From: Deinococcus sp. KNUC1210
GTDB lineage: Bacteria > Deinococcota > Deinococci > Deinococcales > Deinococcaceae
Length of the DNA: 64,000 bases
Direction: 5' to 3'
Assembly (NCBI RefSeq): GCF_022344005.1
Contig: NZ_CP092190.1
Location: 2,123,001 to 2,187,000, forward strand
The notes beneath the pieces are model-generated. The model saw nothing but the letters and a program-made list of their open reading frames with translations, was not told the origin of the DNA and ran no database searches. Shown here piece by piece: positions 1 through 9,200 of this stretch. The number at the start of each line of letters is the position of its first letter. The stretch's first letter is position 1. Made by a program: the position numbers and the translations under genes.

Positions 1-528
1 GCCTCTGGATCAGGGGTTATATAGGGGTGTTAAAGGCGTAAGAAGCCTGTGTGGTACGGGCTTAAGGGGCTGCACCCGATATGGGTAAGCCATTTGGCCT
101 ACCCCAGCGGGATTGGTGAAAAACTCCACAGCGCTGGACGCTTTGACCACATTTAAGTATGATCCCTTCAGGTCGGCGAGTTAAGGAACATGAGAAGTCC
201 AGTGCATTCCGGGCCAAAATCCCGGAAGGGTTAACGACTGGATTTTGAGGCTCCAACGTCTTCCAGTCAGCAGGTGCCGCTGATTCACAGTGGTTTACAT
301 CGTGAAGGGAAGGTCGAATTCTCGAAGAGGCACACGACCAAGAGCAGGCAGTAAGACCAACATCTCAGGGGCAATGAAGCATTCGGCGTAATCGGGCGCC
401 TGCTGGATGCTTCGCCAGTGGCGCGACCGACGGAATGTGTGAAATCACAAACTGTCGGTGTTTTGTTATGTCGCGAGATTGTGCGCCTTGCTCGGCCCGC
501 TCAGGTGTGCAGTTTGGCAGGAGGACCT
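1..528. other. non-coding, hairpin-rich region
   Basis: No convincing gene is seen on either strand. The stretch holds several short inverted repeats: a perfect 7-bp stem TTCCGGG/CCCGGAA (207-213 with 221-227), GACTGGA/TCCAGTC (236-242 with 262-268), GAAGCAT/ATGCTTC near 376-417, and a terminator-like hairpin at 426-465. The series of hairpins followed by a U-rich tail would fit a structured RNA or the remnant of a mobile element, but it matches no riboswitch, SRP RNA or intron domain that I can recognise. Confidence 0.4.
426..465 (+). terminator. probable Rho-independent terminator
   Basis: Arms ACCGAC (426-431) and GTCGGT (454-459) enclose an inner TGTG-AAAT-CACA stem. The hairpin is followed by GTTTTG. 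It would end any transcript coming from 1-425 before the first DUF11 gene. Confidence 0.45.
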
Positions 529-1059
529 ATGAAGCGAATGATGGTGAGTCTGATGGTGCTGGGCGGCAGTGCAGGGGCGTTTCAGGCGGCCCAGCCAGCG
601 ACGCCGACCCAGTCGAGCGCCAAGACACCGCTGGTCCGGGTGAGTCTGACGCAGGATCAGATCAAGACCACCACGGTCAACGGCAAGGCCGTCGAGACGG
701 TCATTCCCAGCCCGAAGTCGGTGCTGCCGGACGACGTGCTGCGCGAGGAAGTCACAGCGGTGAACGTGTCGGGCAAGCTGGTCAAGAACCCGACCATCAG
801 CGTGCCGGTGCCCAAGGGCACGACGTTCGTGGGCAGCGCGACGGCGGGGAACGACCGCTGGAACACGCAGTACAGCATCGATAACGGCAAGACGTATGCC
901 GCGTCGCCGCAGAAGAGCGTGACCACGACCGAGAACGGCAAGAGCGTGACCAAGCAGGTGGCAGCGTTGCCGAGCGAGTACACCAACGTGCGCTGGGCCA
1001 TCGGCACGCTGATGATCGACGAAACTCTCAAATTCAGTTTCCTCGTCAAAGTCAACTGA
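529..1059 (+). CDS. small secreted DUF11-like protein (176 aa)
   Basis: The start is the ATG at 529 because AGGAGG ends 4-5 nt upstream and the protein then opens with a signal peptide (MKRMMVSLMVLGGSAGAF, cleavage probably near residue 20). Reading further upstream gives no such start. The mature part is Thr/Ser/Val-rich. It ends with a W-x-I-G-T-L ... FSFLVKVN stretch that resembles the closing strands of DUF11 (conserved repeat) domains, so it looks like a single DUF11-type domain. It leads the five-gene envelope block and is probably exported. No enzymatic motif is seen; a structural or accessory envelope role is inferred. Confidence 0.7.
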   Translation: MKRMMVSLMVLGGSAGAFQAAQPATPTQSSAKTPLVRVSLTQDQIKTTTVNGKAVETVIPSPKSVLPDDVLREEVTAVNVSGKLVKNPTISVPVPKGTTFVGSATAGNDRWNTQYSIDNGKTYAASPQKSVTTTENGKSVTKQVAALPSEYTNVRWAIGTLMIDETLKFSFLVKVN

Positions 1060-1170
1060 GTTCTCGATTTAACTTTCAGATTCTCCCTATTTCTTGAGTT
1101 AATCGCTTCGGCGTTAACAATTTCGGCCTGTATTGAGCTGTGTTTTGTCACTTTCCTGAGGAGGAATGCC

Positions 1171-3166
1171 ATGAAGAAGTCCCTGAGTTTTCTCTCGCTG
1201 ATGGTTGCTCTGGCTGCCGGAGCGGCGAGCGCTACCGGCACCACTGCCGGTACCACCATCGTCAACATCGCCACCATCAACTACAGCGATGACACTGGCA
1301 CCGTTCAACCCCCGGTTGATTCCCCCCGTCAAGACCGTCGTGTCGCCGGTGCCCAGCTTCACCATCACGCCTAACCAGACCACGACTGGCACCAACCAGA
1401 CCGATGCCCCGGACTACGCCAAGCCCGGCCAGACCAAGAATGCCCGGCCCGGCGACACCGTGGTCTACCCTTACATTCTGACCAACACCGGCAACGTGAA
1501 CGGCGAGAGCTACACCCTGACGAACGGTACCGTCGGCGGCACCGGCACCGGCCTTACGCCAGCGAAGTACTACCCGGTCAGCGCCGATACCAACAACGAC
1601 GGAACGCTGTCGCCCGCAGAGATCGCGGCGGCAACGCCCATCACCACCATCACGGGCGTTGCCAAGGATGGCGTCGTTAACTTCTTCCAGGTCTACACCA
1701 TCCCGACCACTGCCACCGATGCCCAGACCTTCGGAGCCGATCCGGTGGGCACGCGCAATCCCAACACGGCAGCGGGCAGCGAGCCGACCGCGCCCTACAC
1801 GCAGCCCTACGACAGCAACAACTCCAACTTGACCACCGTGCAGCGCACCGACGCCGTGCTGATCGGGCCGAAGAGTGACGCGAACGCCGACGGCAAGAAC
1901 GACACGACCGGCAGCGCCGTGGCTCCTTATCAGTCCCCCGATCCTACCCCCGTGACCATCACCCCGGTCGGTGACGTGCAGTCGGCTCCCGCCACCACCA
2001 CGACCACCCAGGTGACCTTCACCAACACCGTGCAGAACCCCGGTAACCGTCCCGACACCTTCGACATCACGGGTGCTCCGGCCAACCTGCCCAGCGGCGC
2101 GACCGTGACCTACATCGATCCCGTGACCAACAAGCCCCTGACCGATACCGACGGCGACGGCAAGCCCGATACCGGCCCTGTGCCCGCAGGCACCAGCAAG
2201 GACATCCTGGTCGTCGTGACCTTCCCGGCGGGCAGCACCACCACCGACACCACCAAGCAGCCCACCGTCATCGTGACCGCCACCAGCGCCAACGACACCA
2301 CCAAGAGCGATCCCACCACCGACAAGGTGCTGCTCCCCGGCGTGCTGTTCGGTGACAAGCCGACGACCCCCGGCACCAACCCCGATCCGACCCCGGCTCC
2401 CACCCACACCACCACGCCGCCCACCACCACCACCGGCACCACCACCACGCCGCTCACCGATCTGCCCCTGGAGATCAAGAACACCGGCGGCACCACCGAG
2501 CCGTTTACCCCCGTCGGCACGGTCACCTTCGACACGCCGAACGGCCCGGTCACCAAGCCGATCACCTACCTGCCCGACGCCAACTGCGACGGCACCGCCG
2601 ACAGCACCACGGCAATCACCGTGACGCCGCCGCTGGCCCCTGGCGCGGTGTACTGCCTGATTCCGGTCGTTGATATCCCCAACAACGCCTACCCGGGCAG
2701 CTACCCGATGACCCAGACCGTGACCGGCACCACCACCGGTGTCACCGCCTCCGACAAGAACGACACCATCACCATTCCCAAGACCGGCACGCCGAAGGAC
2801 TACATCACCAAGACGGCCGACAAGACCGATGCCAAGCCCGGTGATGACGTGACCTACAGCATCGTCGGTATCAACAAGAGCAACGCCAACTTCACCAACA
2901 CCATCATCTCGGACAAGGTGCCCACCAACACCACCTTCAAGAGCCTGTCTGCGTCCACCACCGTTCCCGGTGCGAACGTGCTCTACCGTCTGACGCCGCT
3001 CGGTGGCACGGTCGGTGCCTGGACGGCCGTCGCGCCGACGAACGTGGCTGCGGGCACGCTGATCGAGATCGGTGCCAACACCAACGGCGACAGCGTGATC
3101 GACAAGAACGACATCATCAAGCCGGGTCAGGAACTCGACGCCACCTTCGTCGTCACGGTCAACTAA
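1171..3166 (+). CDS. DUF11-repeat secreted protein, frameshifted in this sequence
   Basis: A strong GAGGAGG precedes the ATG at 1171, and a clear signal peptide ends at ...AAGAASA. The first frame is lost within the C6 run at 1322-1327. The protein continues one base later (VKTVVSPVPSF...) and stays open to 3166, giving about 664 aa when corrected. Removing one C restores one frame, so an indel is likely. The body holds beta-rich DUF11-type domains, a Thr/Pro-rich spacer (about 2370-2460) and a classic C-terminal DUF11 repeat (KTADKTDAKPGDDVTYSI). Several Asp-rich loops resemble calcium sites: DTNNDGTLSPAE near 1588, DTDGDGKPDTG near 2143 and DANCDGTADST near 2578. The opening G-T-x-A-G-T-x-I-x-N motif is shared with the next gene. 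An S-layer-like envelope role is inferred. Confidence 0.75.
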
Positions 3167-3208
3167 CCCCTGTTCGGGCACTCCTGCTTGGTCAGGGGTG
3201 CCCTTCCT
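3166..3208 (+). terminator. terminator-like hairpin after the DUF11 gene
   Basis: GGGCACTCCT (3176-3185) pairs with AGGGGTGCCC (3194-3203) with one G-U pair and is followed by TTCCTTC. An alternative stem ACCCCTG/CAGGGGT (3166-3172 with 3193-3199) competes with it. It separates this gene from the one at 3389 and may only partly terminate transcription. Confidence 0.5.
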
Positions 3209-3388
3209 TCATCCTGGCTTGCCTGCATCTTTCCAAGTTCAGCAGTACCCAACATCAGAAGTCTTTTCAGCAGTTCCGTTGCCCTGATTGTTTTTGGCCC
3301 GGCTTCAGCGTTTCCAAGCCCGCTTGCTGTGCGATCTGTCTCCTTTCTTCGGCTCTATCGCCACTTGCATTCATTTTCCGGAGGCTCA

Positions 3389-6247
3389 ATGCGTTACTTC
3401 ACTCTTCTCCCTCGCCTGCTGGCGCTGCTCCTGACCCTGGCCGGACTGGCTGGGGCCGTGGGGACGCCTGCCGGAACGAGCATCGAGAATCAGGCCCTGC
3501 TTCAGGTCGTGCCTGAAGATCCTGCCGATCCGCCGATCATCGTTCTCTCGCCCAAGGTCACGACCACCGTGTCGGCGGTGTGTTCTGTCAGCGTGCTTCC
3601 AGACGGCAGCATTCAGGCACCCGGTCAGAGCTATTCGCTGCTGCCGGGCGAAACCGCGACCCTGAAATACACCCTGCTCAACACCGGCAATACGGGCACC
3701 ACCTTCGCGCTCAACGTGGCGTCGGAGGCGGGCAGCACCTTTTCGGCGGGCGACCTGAGTATTCACCTCGACAGCAACGGCAACAACCTGATCGACAGCA
3801 GCGAATCGGCTACCGGGAGCGTGGCAGTGCCCGCCGACCGGCAGGTGACGCTGCTCGTGCGCGTCAGCACCGAGGTGGGCAGTCGCGGGAACGCCTTCCT
3901 GAATCTGGTGGCTGCCTGTGGCGCTGCCCTGGGAGGTGCTGCCGACAGCAACAACGTGGCGCAGGTGAAGGTGTCCGATCCGCCGCAGCTCATGCTGACC
4001 AAGGCGTTCGACGCCCCGCGTGTGCAGCCGGGCGGCACCGTCGGCGTGACGCTGACCGTCAGCAACACCGGACAGGGTGCGAGCCGTGAGGCGATCATCA
4101 CCGATCTGCTCAATACCCCCGATCTGAACGATTTCAGCTACGTGGCGGGCAGTGCCAGCCTTCCCGGCACGGCGGGCATTCCTGCTGGACACCTGGAATT
4201 CACCGCTGACGGTACCACCTGGCAGGCGAGCGAAATCGCGCCGGTCAAAGGGCTTCGCTGGCGCTTCGAGACGCTGGCTCCCGGCACGACCCTTCCGCTC
4301 AAATTCAGCCTGACCGCACCCACCACCAATCCCGGCACGCGCAAGAACGTGGCGATCCTGAGCAGTTCCGGCACGCCCGACGTTCCGGCTCCCACCACCG
4401 TCGACGTGAAGTTCCTTCCGGGCATCGCACTCGGCCCCATCAGCAATCCGCAGGCTCTGCCCGGTGGCGAACTCAGCAGCGACGATCTCCAGACCAAAGA
4501 CGTGGCGTTTCTGAGTCAGCAGCTCTGCTTTCGCCAGACCGAACAGAACCTGGGTGACCGCGACGACCAGCTGAGCGTTCGGGCCGAGGTGCAGGTCGGG
4601 TACGCCGCCTTGAAACTGCTGGAACTCGACGGCACGCCGTTCGTGCAGGGCCGTAGCCTGGCACCGAATGCCACCCACGACTTTCTGCTGTGCATCGTGC
4701 CGCAGCCGATCACGACCCAGGCTGTCACGGCGCCTCCTGTCCTGAAGGTGCTGCTGACCGCCAGCAGTGCGCTGGGAGCTGCCAACAACTCGACGGTCGA
4801 TGCCATCACCACCGTCATCAGCGGTCTGCCCACCCTCGCCAAGACTGTCAGCCCCGCCGGAACCGTGAAGCAGGGCGACACCCTGACGTATACCCTGAGC
4901 GTCAGCAATAGCCTGAGCGTCGATCTGCCGGGTGTGGTGCTGAGCGATCCGCTCGACAGCCATCTGGACTTCGTGTCGGCCAGCGACGGCGGCACGCTCG
5001 CCGCACAGGTGGTCACGTGGAATCTGGGCACCGTCAAGGCTGGACAGACGGTGACGCGCACGCTGGTCGCCAAGGTGCGGGCCGATACAGCCGACGACAC
5101 CGTGATCAAGAACGTCTACGCCTTCCGCAGCGACGATTTCAGCACTCCGCTGCCCTCGCCCGAAGTCAGTAGCCCGGTGTACGGGGGCAGCCTGATCTTC
5201 AGCAAGACGAGTACGCCCGCCGAGGTCAGCCCCGGCGACCTGGTGACGTACACCTTCCTGGTCAAGAACCCTTCGGCGGTGGCGACCATGCGGATGGTGG
5301 AAATCACCGACAACATGCCCACCGGACTGCAGTACATCGCGGGGAGCAGCCAGTTCAACGGCGCGGCGATTCCTGATCCGGTCAGCACCGCTCCCACCAG
5401 CAGTTCGCCTGCCGGAACCGTGGCGGTCCTCGTCTGGACGCTGCCGGAACTCGGACCCGGCGCACAGCATGAAGTGACCTTCCAGGCGCGGGTACTGCCG
5501 AACGTCCCCGGCACTACCGTGCAGAACACCGCGATTGCCCGCGCCATCTCGGATACCAACGCCGACGTACCGCCCACCCAGTCCACCGCCACCAACAAGA
5601 TCAAAGCATTGGTGTTCGCGCCGCTGGCTGACATCGTGGGCTACGTGTTCCAGGACCTCAACCGCGACGGCGTGTATCAGCAGGGTCTGGATCTGCCGGT
5701 ACCGAATGCCCGCGTCATCCTGAGTAACGGACGGATCGCTCTGACCGACGTGAATGGCCGCTACCACTTCGGCACCGTCGCAGAAGGCTTCGTGGGTCTG
5801 CGCGTCGATCCGGCGAGCATTCCCGGCACAGCGCTCTCGGTGCCGCAGGACGGTGGCTATGACGGCAGCCGGGGCGTGTATGTCCGCAATCTGACCAGCA
5901 TCGACATTCCCCTGCAACCCGACGAAGCCGATATCGACGTGATCCGCGATACCACCCTGACGATGGGCACTGTCGACGCGCCCGACCTGCTGAAGATTCG
6001 CAAACAGGTCTTCACGACCACCGAAGACCATGTCTACCGCGTGCAGCTGACCCTGAGCGCCGCTGAAGCCCTGGATGCCTTCACGCTCAACGATTCGCTG
6101 CCAGCGGGCGCGACCCTGGCTGACGGCAGCAACACCTTCAGCATCGAGACGCTCCCCGGAGGTGAACGCCTGCTGACCTACCGCTTCCGCTTTGCGGGCG
6201 ATCCCAAAGCAGCCGTCACAGATCCGTCGGCGGAATGGAGATACTGA
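3389..6247 (+). CDS. DUF11-repeat secreted protein (952 aa) with SdrD_B-like domain
   Basis: The start is the ATG at 3389, behind CCGGAGG and followed by a signal peptide (MRYFTLLPRLLALLLTLAGLAGA). Several DUF11 repeats follow, each opening with an x-K-x-x-x-P-x-x-V-x-P-G-x-x-V-x-Y-x-x-x-V-x-N pattern, for example at about residues 490 and 610. Near residue 750 a VFQDLNRDGVYQQG stretch followed by GRYHFGTV matches the SdrD B / prealbumin-like domain found in surface proteins. A further DUF11-like domain closes the protein. Its TGA shares one base with the next ATG (TGATG), so the two are translationally coupled. The protein is exported and structural; ligands are unknown. Confidence 0.8.
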   Translation: MRYFTLLPRLLALLLTLAGLAGAVGTPAGTSIENQALLQVVPEDPADPPIIVLSPKVTTTVSAVCSVSVLPDGSIQAPGQSYSLLPGETATLKYTLLNTGNTGTTFALNVASEAGSTFSAGDLSIHLDSNGNNLIDSSESATGSVAVPADRQVTLLVRVSTEVGSRGNAFLNLVAACGAALGGAADSNNVAQVKVSDPPQLMLTKAFDAPRVQPGGTVGVTLTVSNTGQGASREAIITDLLNTPDLNDFSYVAGSASLPGTAGIPAGHLEFTADGTTWQASEIAPVKGLRWRFETLAPGTTLPLKFSLTAPTTNPGTRKNVAILSSSGTPDVPAPTTVDVKFLPGIALGPISNPQALPGGELSSDDLQTKDVAFLSQQLCFRQTEQNLGDRDDQLSVRAEVQVGYAALKLLELDGTPFVQGRSLAPNATHDFLLCIVPQPITTQAVTAPPVLKVLLTASSALGAANNSTVDAITTVISGLPTLAKTVSPAGTVKQGDTLTYTLSVSNSLSVDLPGVVLSDPLDSHLDFVSASDGGTLAAQVVTWNLGTVKAGQTVTRTLVAKVRADTADDTVIKNVYAFRSDDFSTPLPSPEVSSPVYGGSLIFSKTSTPAEVSPGDLVTYTFLVKNPSAVATMRMVEITDNMPTGLQYIAGSSQFNGAAIPDPVSTAPTSSSPAGTVAVLVWTLPELGPGAQHEVTFQARVLPNVPGTTVQNTAIARAISDTNADVPPTQSTATNKIKALVFAPLADIVGYVFQDLNRDGVYQQGLDLPVPNARVILSNGRIALTDVNGRYHFGTVAEGFVGLRVDPASIPGTALSVPQDGGYDGSRGVYVRNLTSIDIPLQPDEADIDVIRDTTLTMGTVDAPDLLKIRKQVFTTTEDHVYRVQLTLSAAEALDAFTLNDSLPAGATLADGSNTFSIETLPGGERLLTYRFRFAGDPKAAVTDPSAEWRY

Positions 6248-9200
6248 TGAACGCCCTGACTGCCAAACGTGCGCTGACCACTCTGACGGCGGCCCTGATC
6301 TCCACCGCCGCTGCCCAGGAAATTTCGACCTCTCTGCCGCTGACCAGTGTCGGTGACAAGCTGCTCTGGACGGTCGGCGACCAGGATCTCCGGCTGGTCG
6401 TGGGCATGTCGGGCCGGGTGCAGCTCGACGTGTACAGCGCCCAGTTCGATCAGACCGACTACCGCAGCCCAGACGAGTACGGCGACGAGCGCTATAACGC
6501 CAGCCCTGTCACCAGCACCTTCCTGCTGATCGATGCGTCAGGCAAGGTCGTCAAATCGCAGAACTTCGGCATGGGCAAGCCCGACTGGCAGACCTTCCTG
6601 AACGCCGATCTGCCTGCTGGAACCTATACGCTGCGCGTCTCGACCGAGGGCAACGGCAAGAATACCTTCGCCATCCGTCTGAATTCGATCAGTGCTGCTG
6701 TCGAGGCCGACCGCCTGAACGTGAATGTGCGGGCCAAGGACTGGATTCCGGCGCTGAACGTGACCAATCCGGGCGGCAGGCTTGACCTGAAGATGTACGA
6801 CGGCGACGGCCCCAGCGAACTGGAAGCCCAACTCCGCGACGCGGCAGGCAACATCTATCCGCTGAAGGTGTCGGGCAACCTCGACTTCGATACCCTGAAC
6901 ATCCCCGAGACCGCTGGCAATTACACCCTGTACCTGCGGCAGGCGGCCACCGCCAAGCAGTGGAGCAACACGGTGGGCTTCTCGCTCAGCTCGGGCGCGA
7001 TCACGGTGGTGCAGACCGCGACGGGCGGCGTGCAGGCGATGGCCGAACTGGTACTGCCCGACGGCAATGTGCCGACCTCGGCAGACGTGTCGGTGACGGA
7101 CGCCAAGAACCGTGAAGTGCCGCTGACGGTCCCCGATGGCGGCAGCGGCAACAGATTGGTCGAGCCGCTGGGCGAGTACGCGGTCAAGGTGGCCCCGGTG
7201 GTGGGCGCGGACGTCACGTACACCACCGATTCAGACAACAGCGACGATGTGCCGGGCACCGCTTCCGACACCGTGCGGGTCATCAAGGACAAGACCGCGC
7301 TGGTGAAGGTGCAGATCAAGCCCGACATGGCCCTGAGCCTGACCGCCGACAAAACGCAGGTGTGCGTGGGCGACGTGGTGACGTTTACCGCGCAGGCGAC
7401 CACCGCCTTCGAGCGTCAGCCGCTGAATGCCAGCCTGAGGGTCGCGCTGCCCGGCACGCTGACGACCAGTGGCGATACGACGCTGACCGCGAAGGTCGAT
7501 GCCGCCAACCCCGCTGTCCTGAAATTCGAGGCCAAGGCCACCGCTGCCGGAACGCTCGATGTGAGCGCCGTTCTCGCGCCCTGGAACAAGAGCCAGAAGC
7601 TGGGCGTCGAGGTGCTGCCGACAGCCACCCAGATCGAACTGCGCCGCAGCGACCTGGCTCCGGCCCTGCCCGGCGACGTGGTGACCGTGACGCTCAGCGT
7701 TCACAACACCTCGGGTGCAGCGGCACCTTACAGACTGGTCGATGATCCCGGTCAGGGACTGGAAGCCCTCGATCCGGTGATCTTCAGCGGCACCCTTCAA
7801 CCCGGAGAGAGCAAAACGCTGTCGTACCGGGCGCGCGTGGTGGGCGCGTCGGGTGCGGACAGCCGTCTCCAGGCCACCCTCAGCAGCAACTGTGACTCTA
7901 CTCAGCAGGTGGCGGGCGGTCTGGTCATCGCCGTGCCTGCTCCCACGCCTCCCGAAGCCACACCCGAAGTGCCGGTACCGGTGGTGGTCGTGGCGCGTGC
8001 CTCGACGGTGCGAATTCCCTTCGACGCGCCCAAGTCTGCCGCTCAGCTGATCGTGGCGCACACGCCCCCGGTGGGCGGCGCCTACGTCGCCGGCAGCAGC
8101 CAGCTCAACGGCAAGGCAGTGGCAGATCCGCAGGTCGGCCCCAGTGGGCGCCTGTACTGGACGACGCCCGGCGCACCCAGAGGCGTGCTGACCTACGGTG
8201 TGAAGCACCAGGACGCGCTGCCCGCCCTCGATTCCCCCGCTCTGGTGGGCCGCTACGCCCAGGGCAAGCAGGAAATGCTGGTCGGCAACGTCGATCTGAG
8301 TGACCTGGCAGCGGCCACCGCCATCGGCGCTCAGGCAGCGACCGAGAATGACAGTGCCGTTCGCCTGCCGCTGGCGGGAACGGTCTTCCGCGACCGTGAC
8401 CGCGTGACGGTCGTGGTGCAGGGCGGAATGAACGAGGCCGCGCTGCCCACCATCAACGGGACAGCCATCGCAGCTTCGGCCCTCGGGCAGACCAGCGTAG
8501 ACGCCCAGACTGGCACCGCCCGGCGCGAGTTCTACGGCGTGCAGCTCCGCCCCGGTGAGAACGTGGTCGGCTACGGTGACCAGTCGGTCAAGGTGTACCT
8601 GGCGAGCAGTCCGGTCACGGCGAAGATCACGCCGGTACAGCTCGTGGCCGACGGCATCCAGCCGATTCAGCTCAAACTGAAACTGCTCGACATCAACGGC
8701 CTGACGCCCGGTACCCCCAACGTCACGGTGGAATCCAGTCTGGAGCCGCTGACCCGCGACGCTCAGCCGCAGGTGGCGAGCTATCAGCTCAAGCTCACCG
8801 ACGGTGAGGGTCTGCTGGAACTGCCGCCCATCAGTGCGCCCACGCGCTTTACCGTGCGCGTGCTGGTCGGCAGCGGCGTCATCACCCGCAGCTTCGAGGC
8901 CACGCCCAGCAGCACCAAAGTCGGCGTCGGCTTTCTGAGCGGCACCGTCAGCCTGGGCGGCAGTGGCGTCGCCTACGAAGCGCGGGGTCAGGGATATTTC
9001 GAGACGCCGCTGGGTGCAGGCAAGCTGTATGTGGCAGGCGCGGCGGCGGTGCGGGGCGGAGCAGGGCAGGTCACGACCACCACTGCCGCTGACGGCACCG
9101 TGACCACCACGAGTACGGCGCTCGGCACCGCTCCCACCCTCGATCCTACCCAGGGTCTGCCCAGCACGGCCAATCCGCTGCTGAGATATCCGGGCTACGG

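Noticed and set aside
62..256. 64-codon minus-strand frame at the window start
   Set aside because: No start signal, no motif, and it lies across the hairpin-rich stretch.
1277..3181. 634-codon open frame on the minus strand
   Set aside because: It is opposite the DUF11 gene and composed of Gly/Arg/Val-rich sequence expected from high-GC antisense frames; no ribosome site or motif.
3386..6031. 881-codon open frame on the minus strand
   Set aside because: Antisense to the second DUF11 gene, with His/Arg/Gln-rich composition and no domain.
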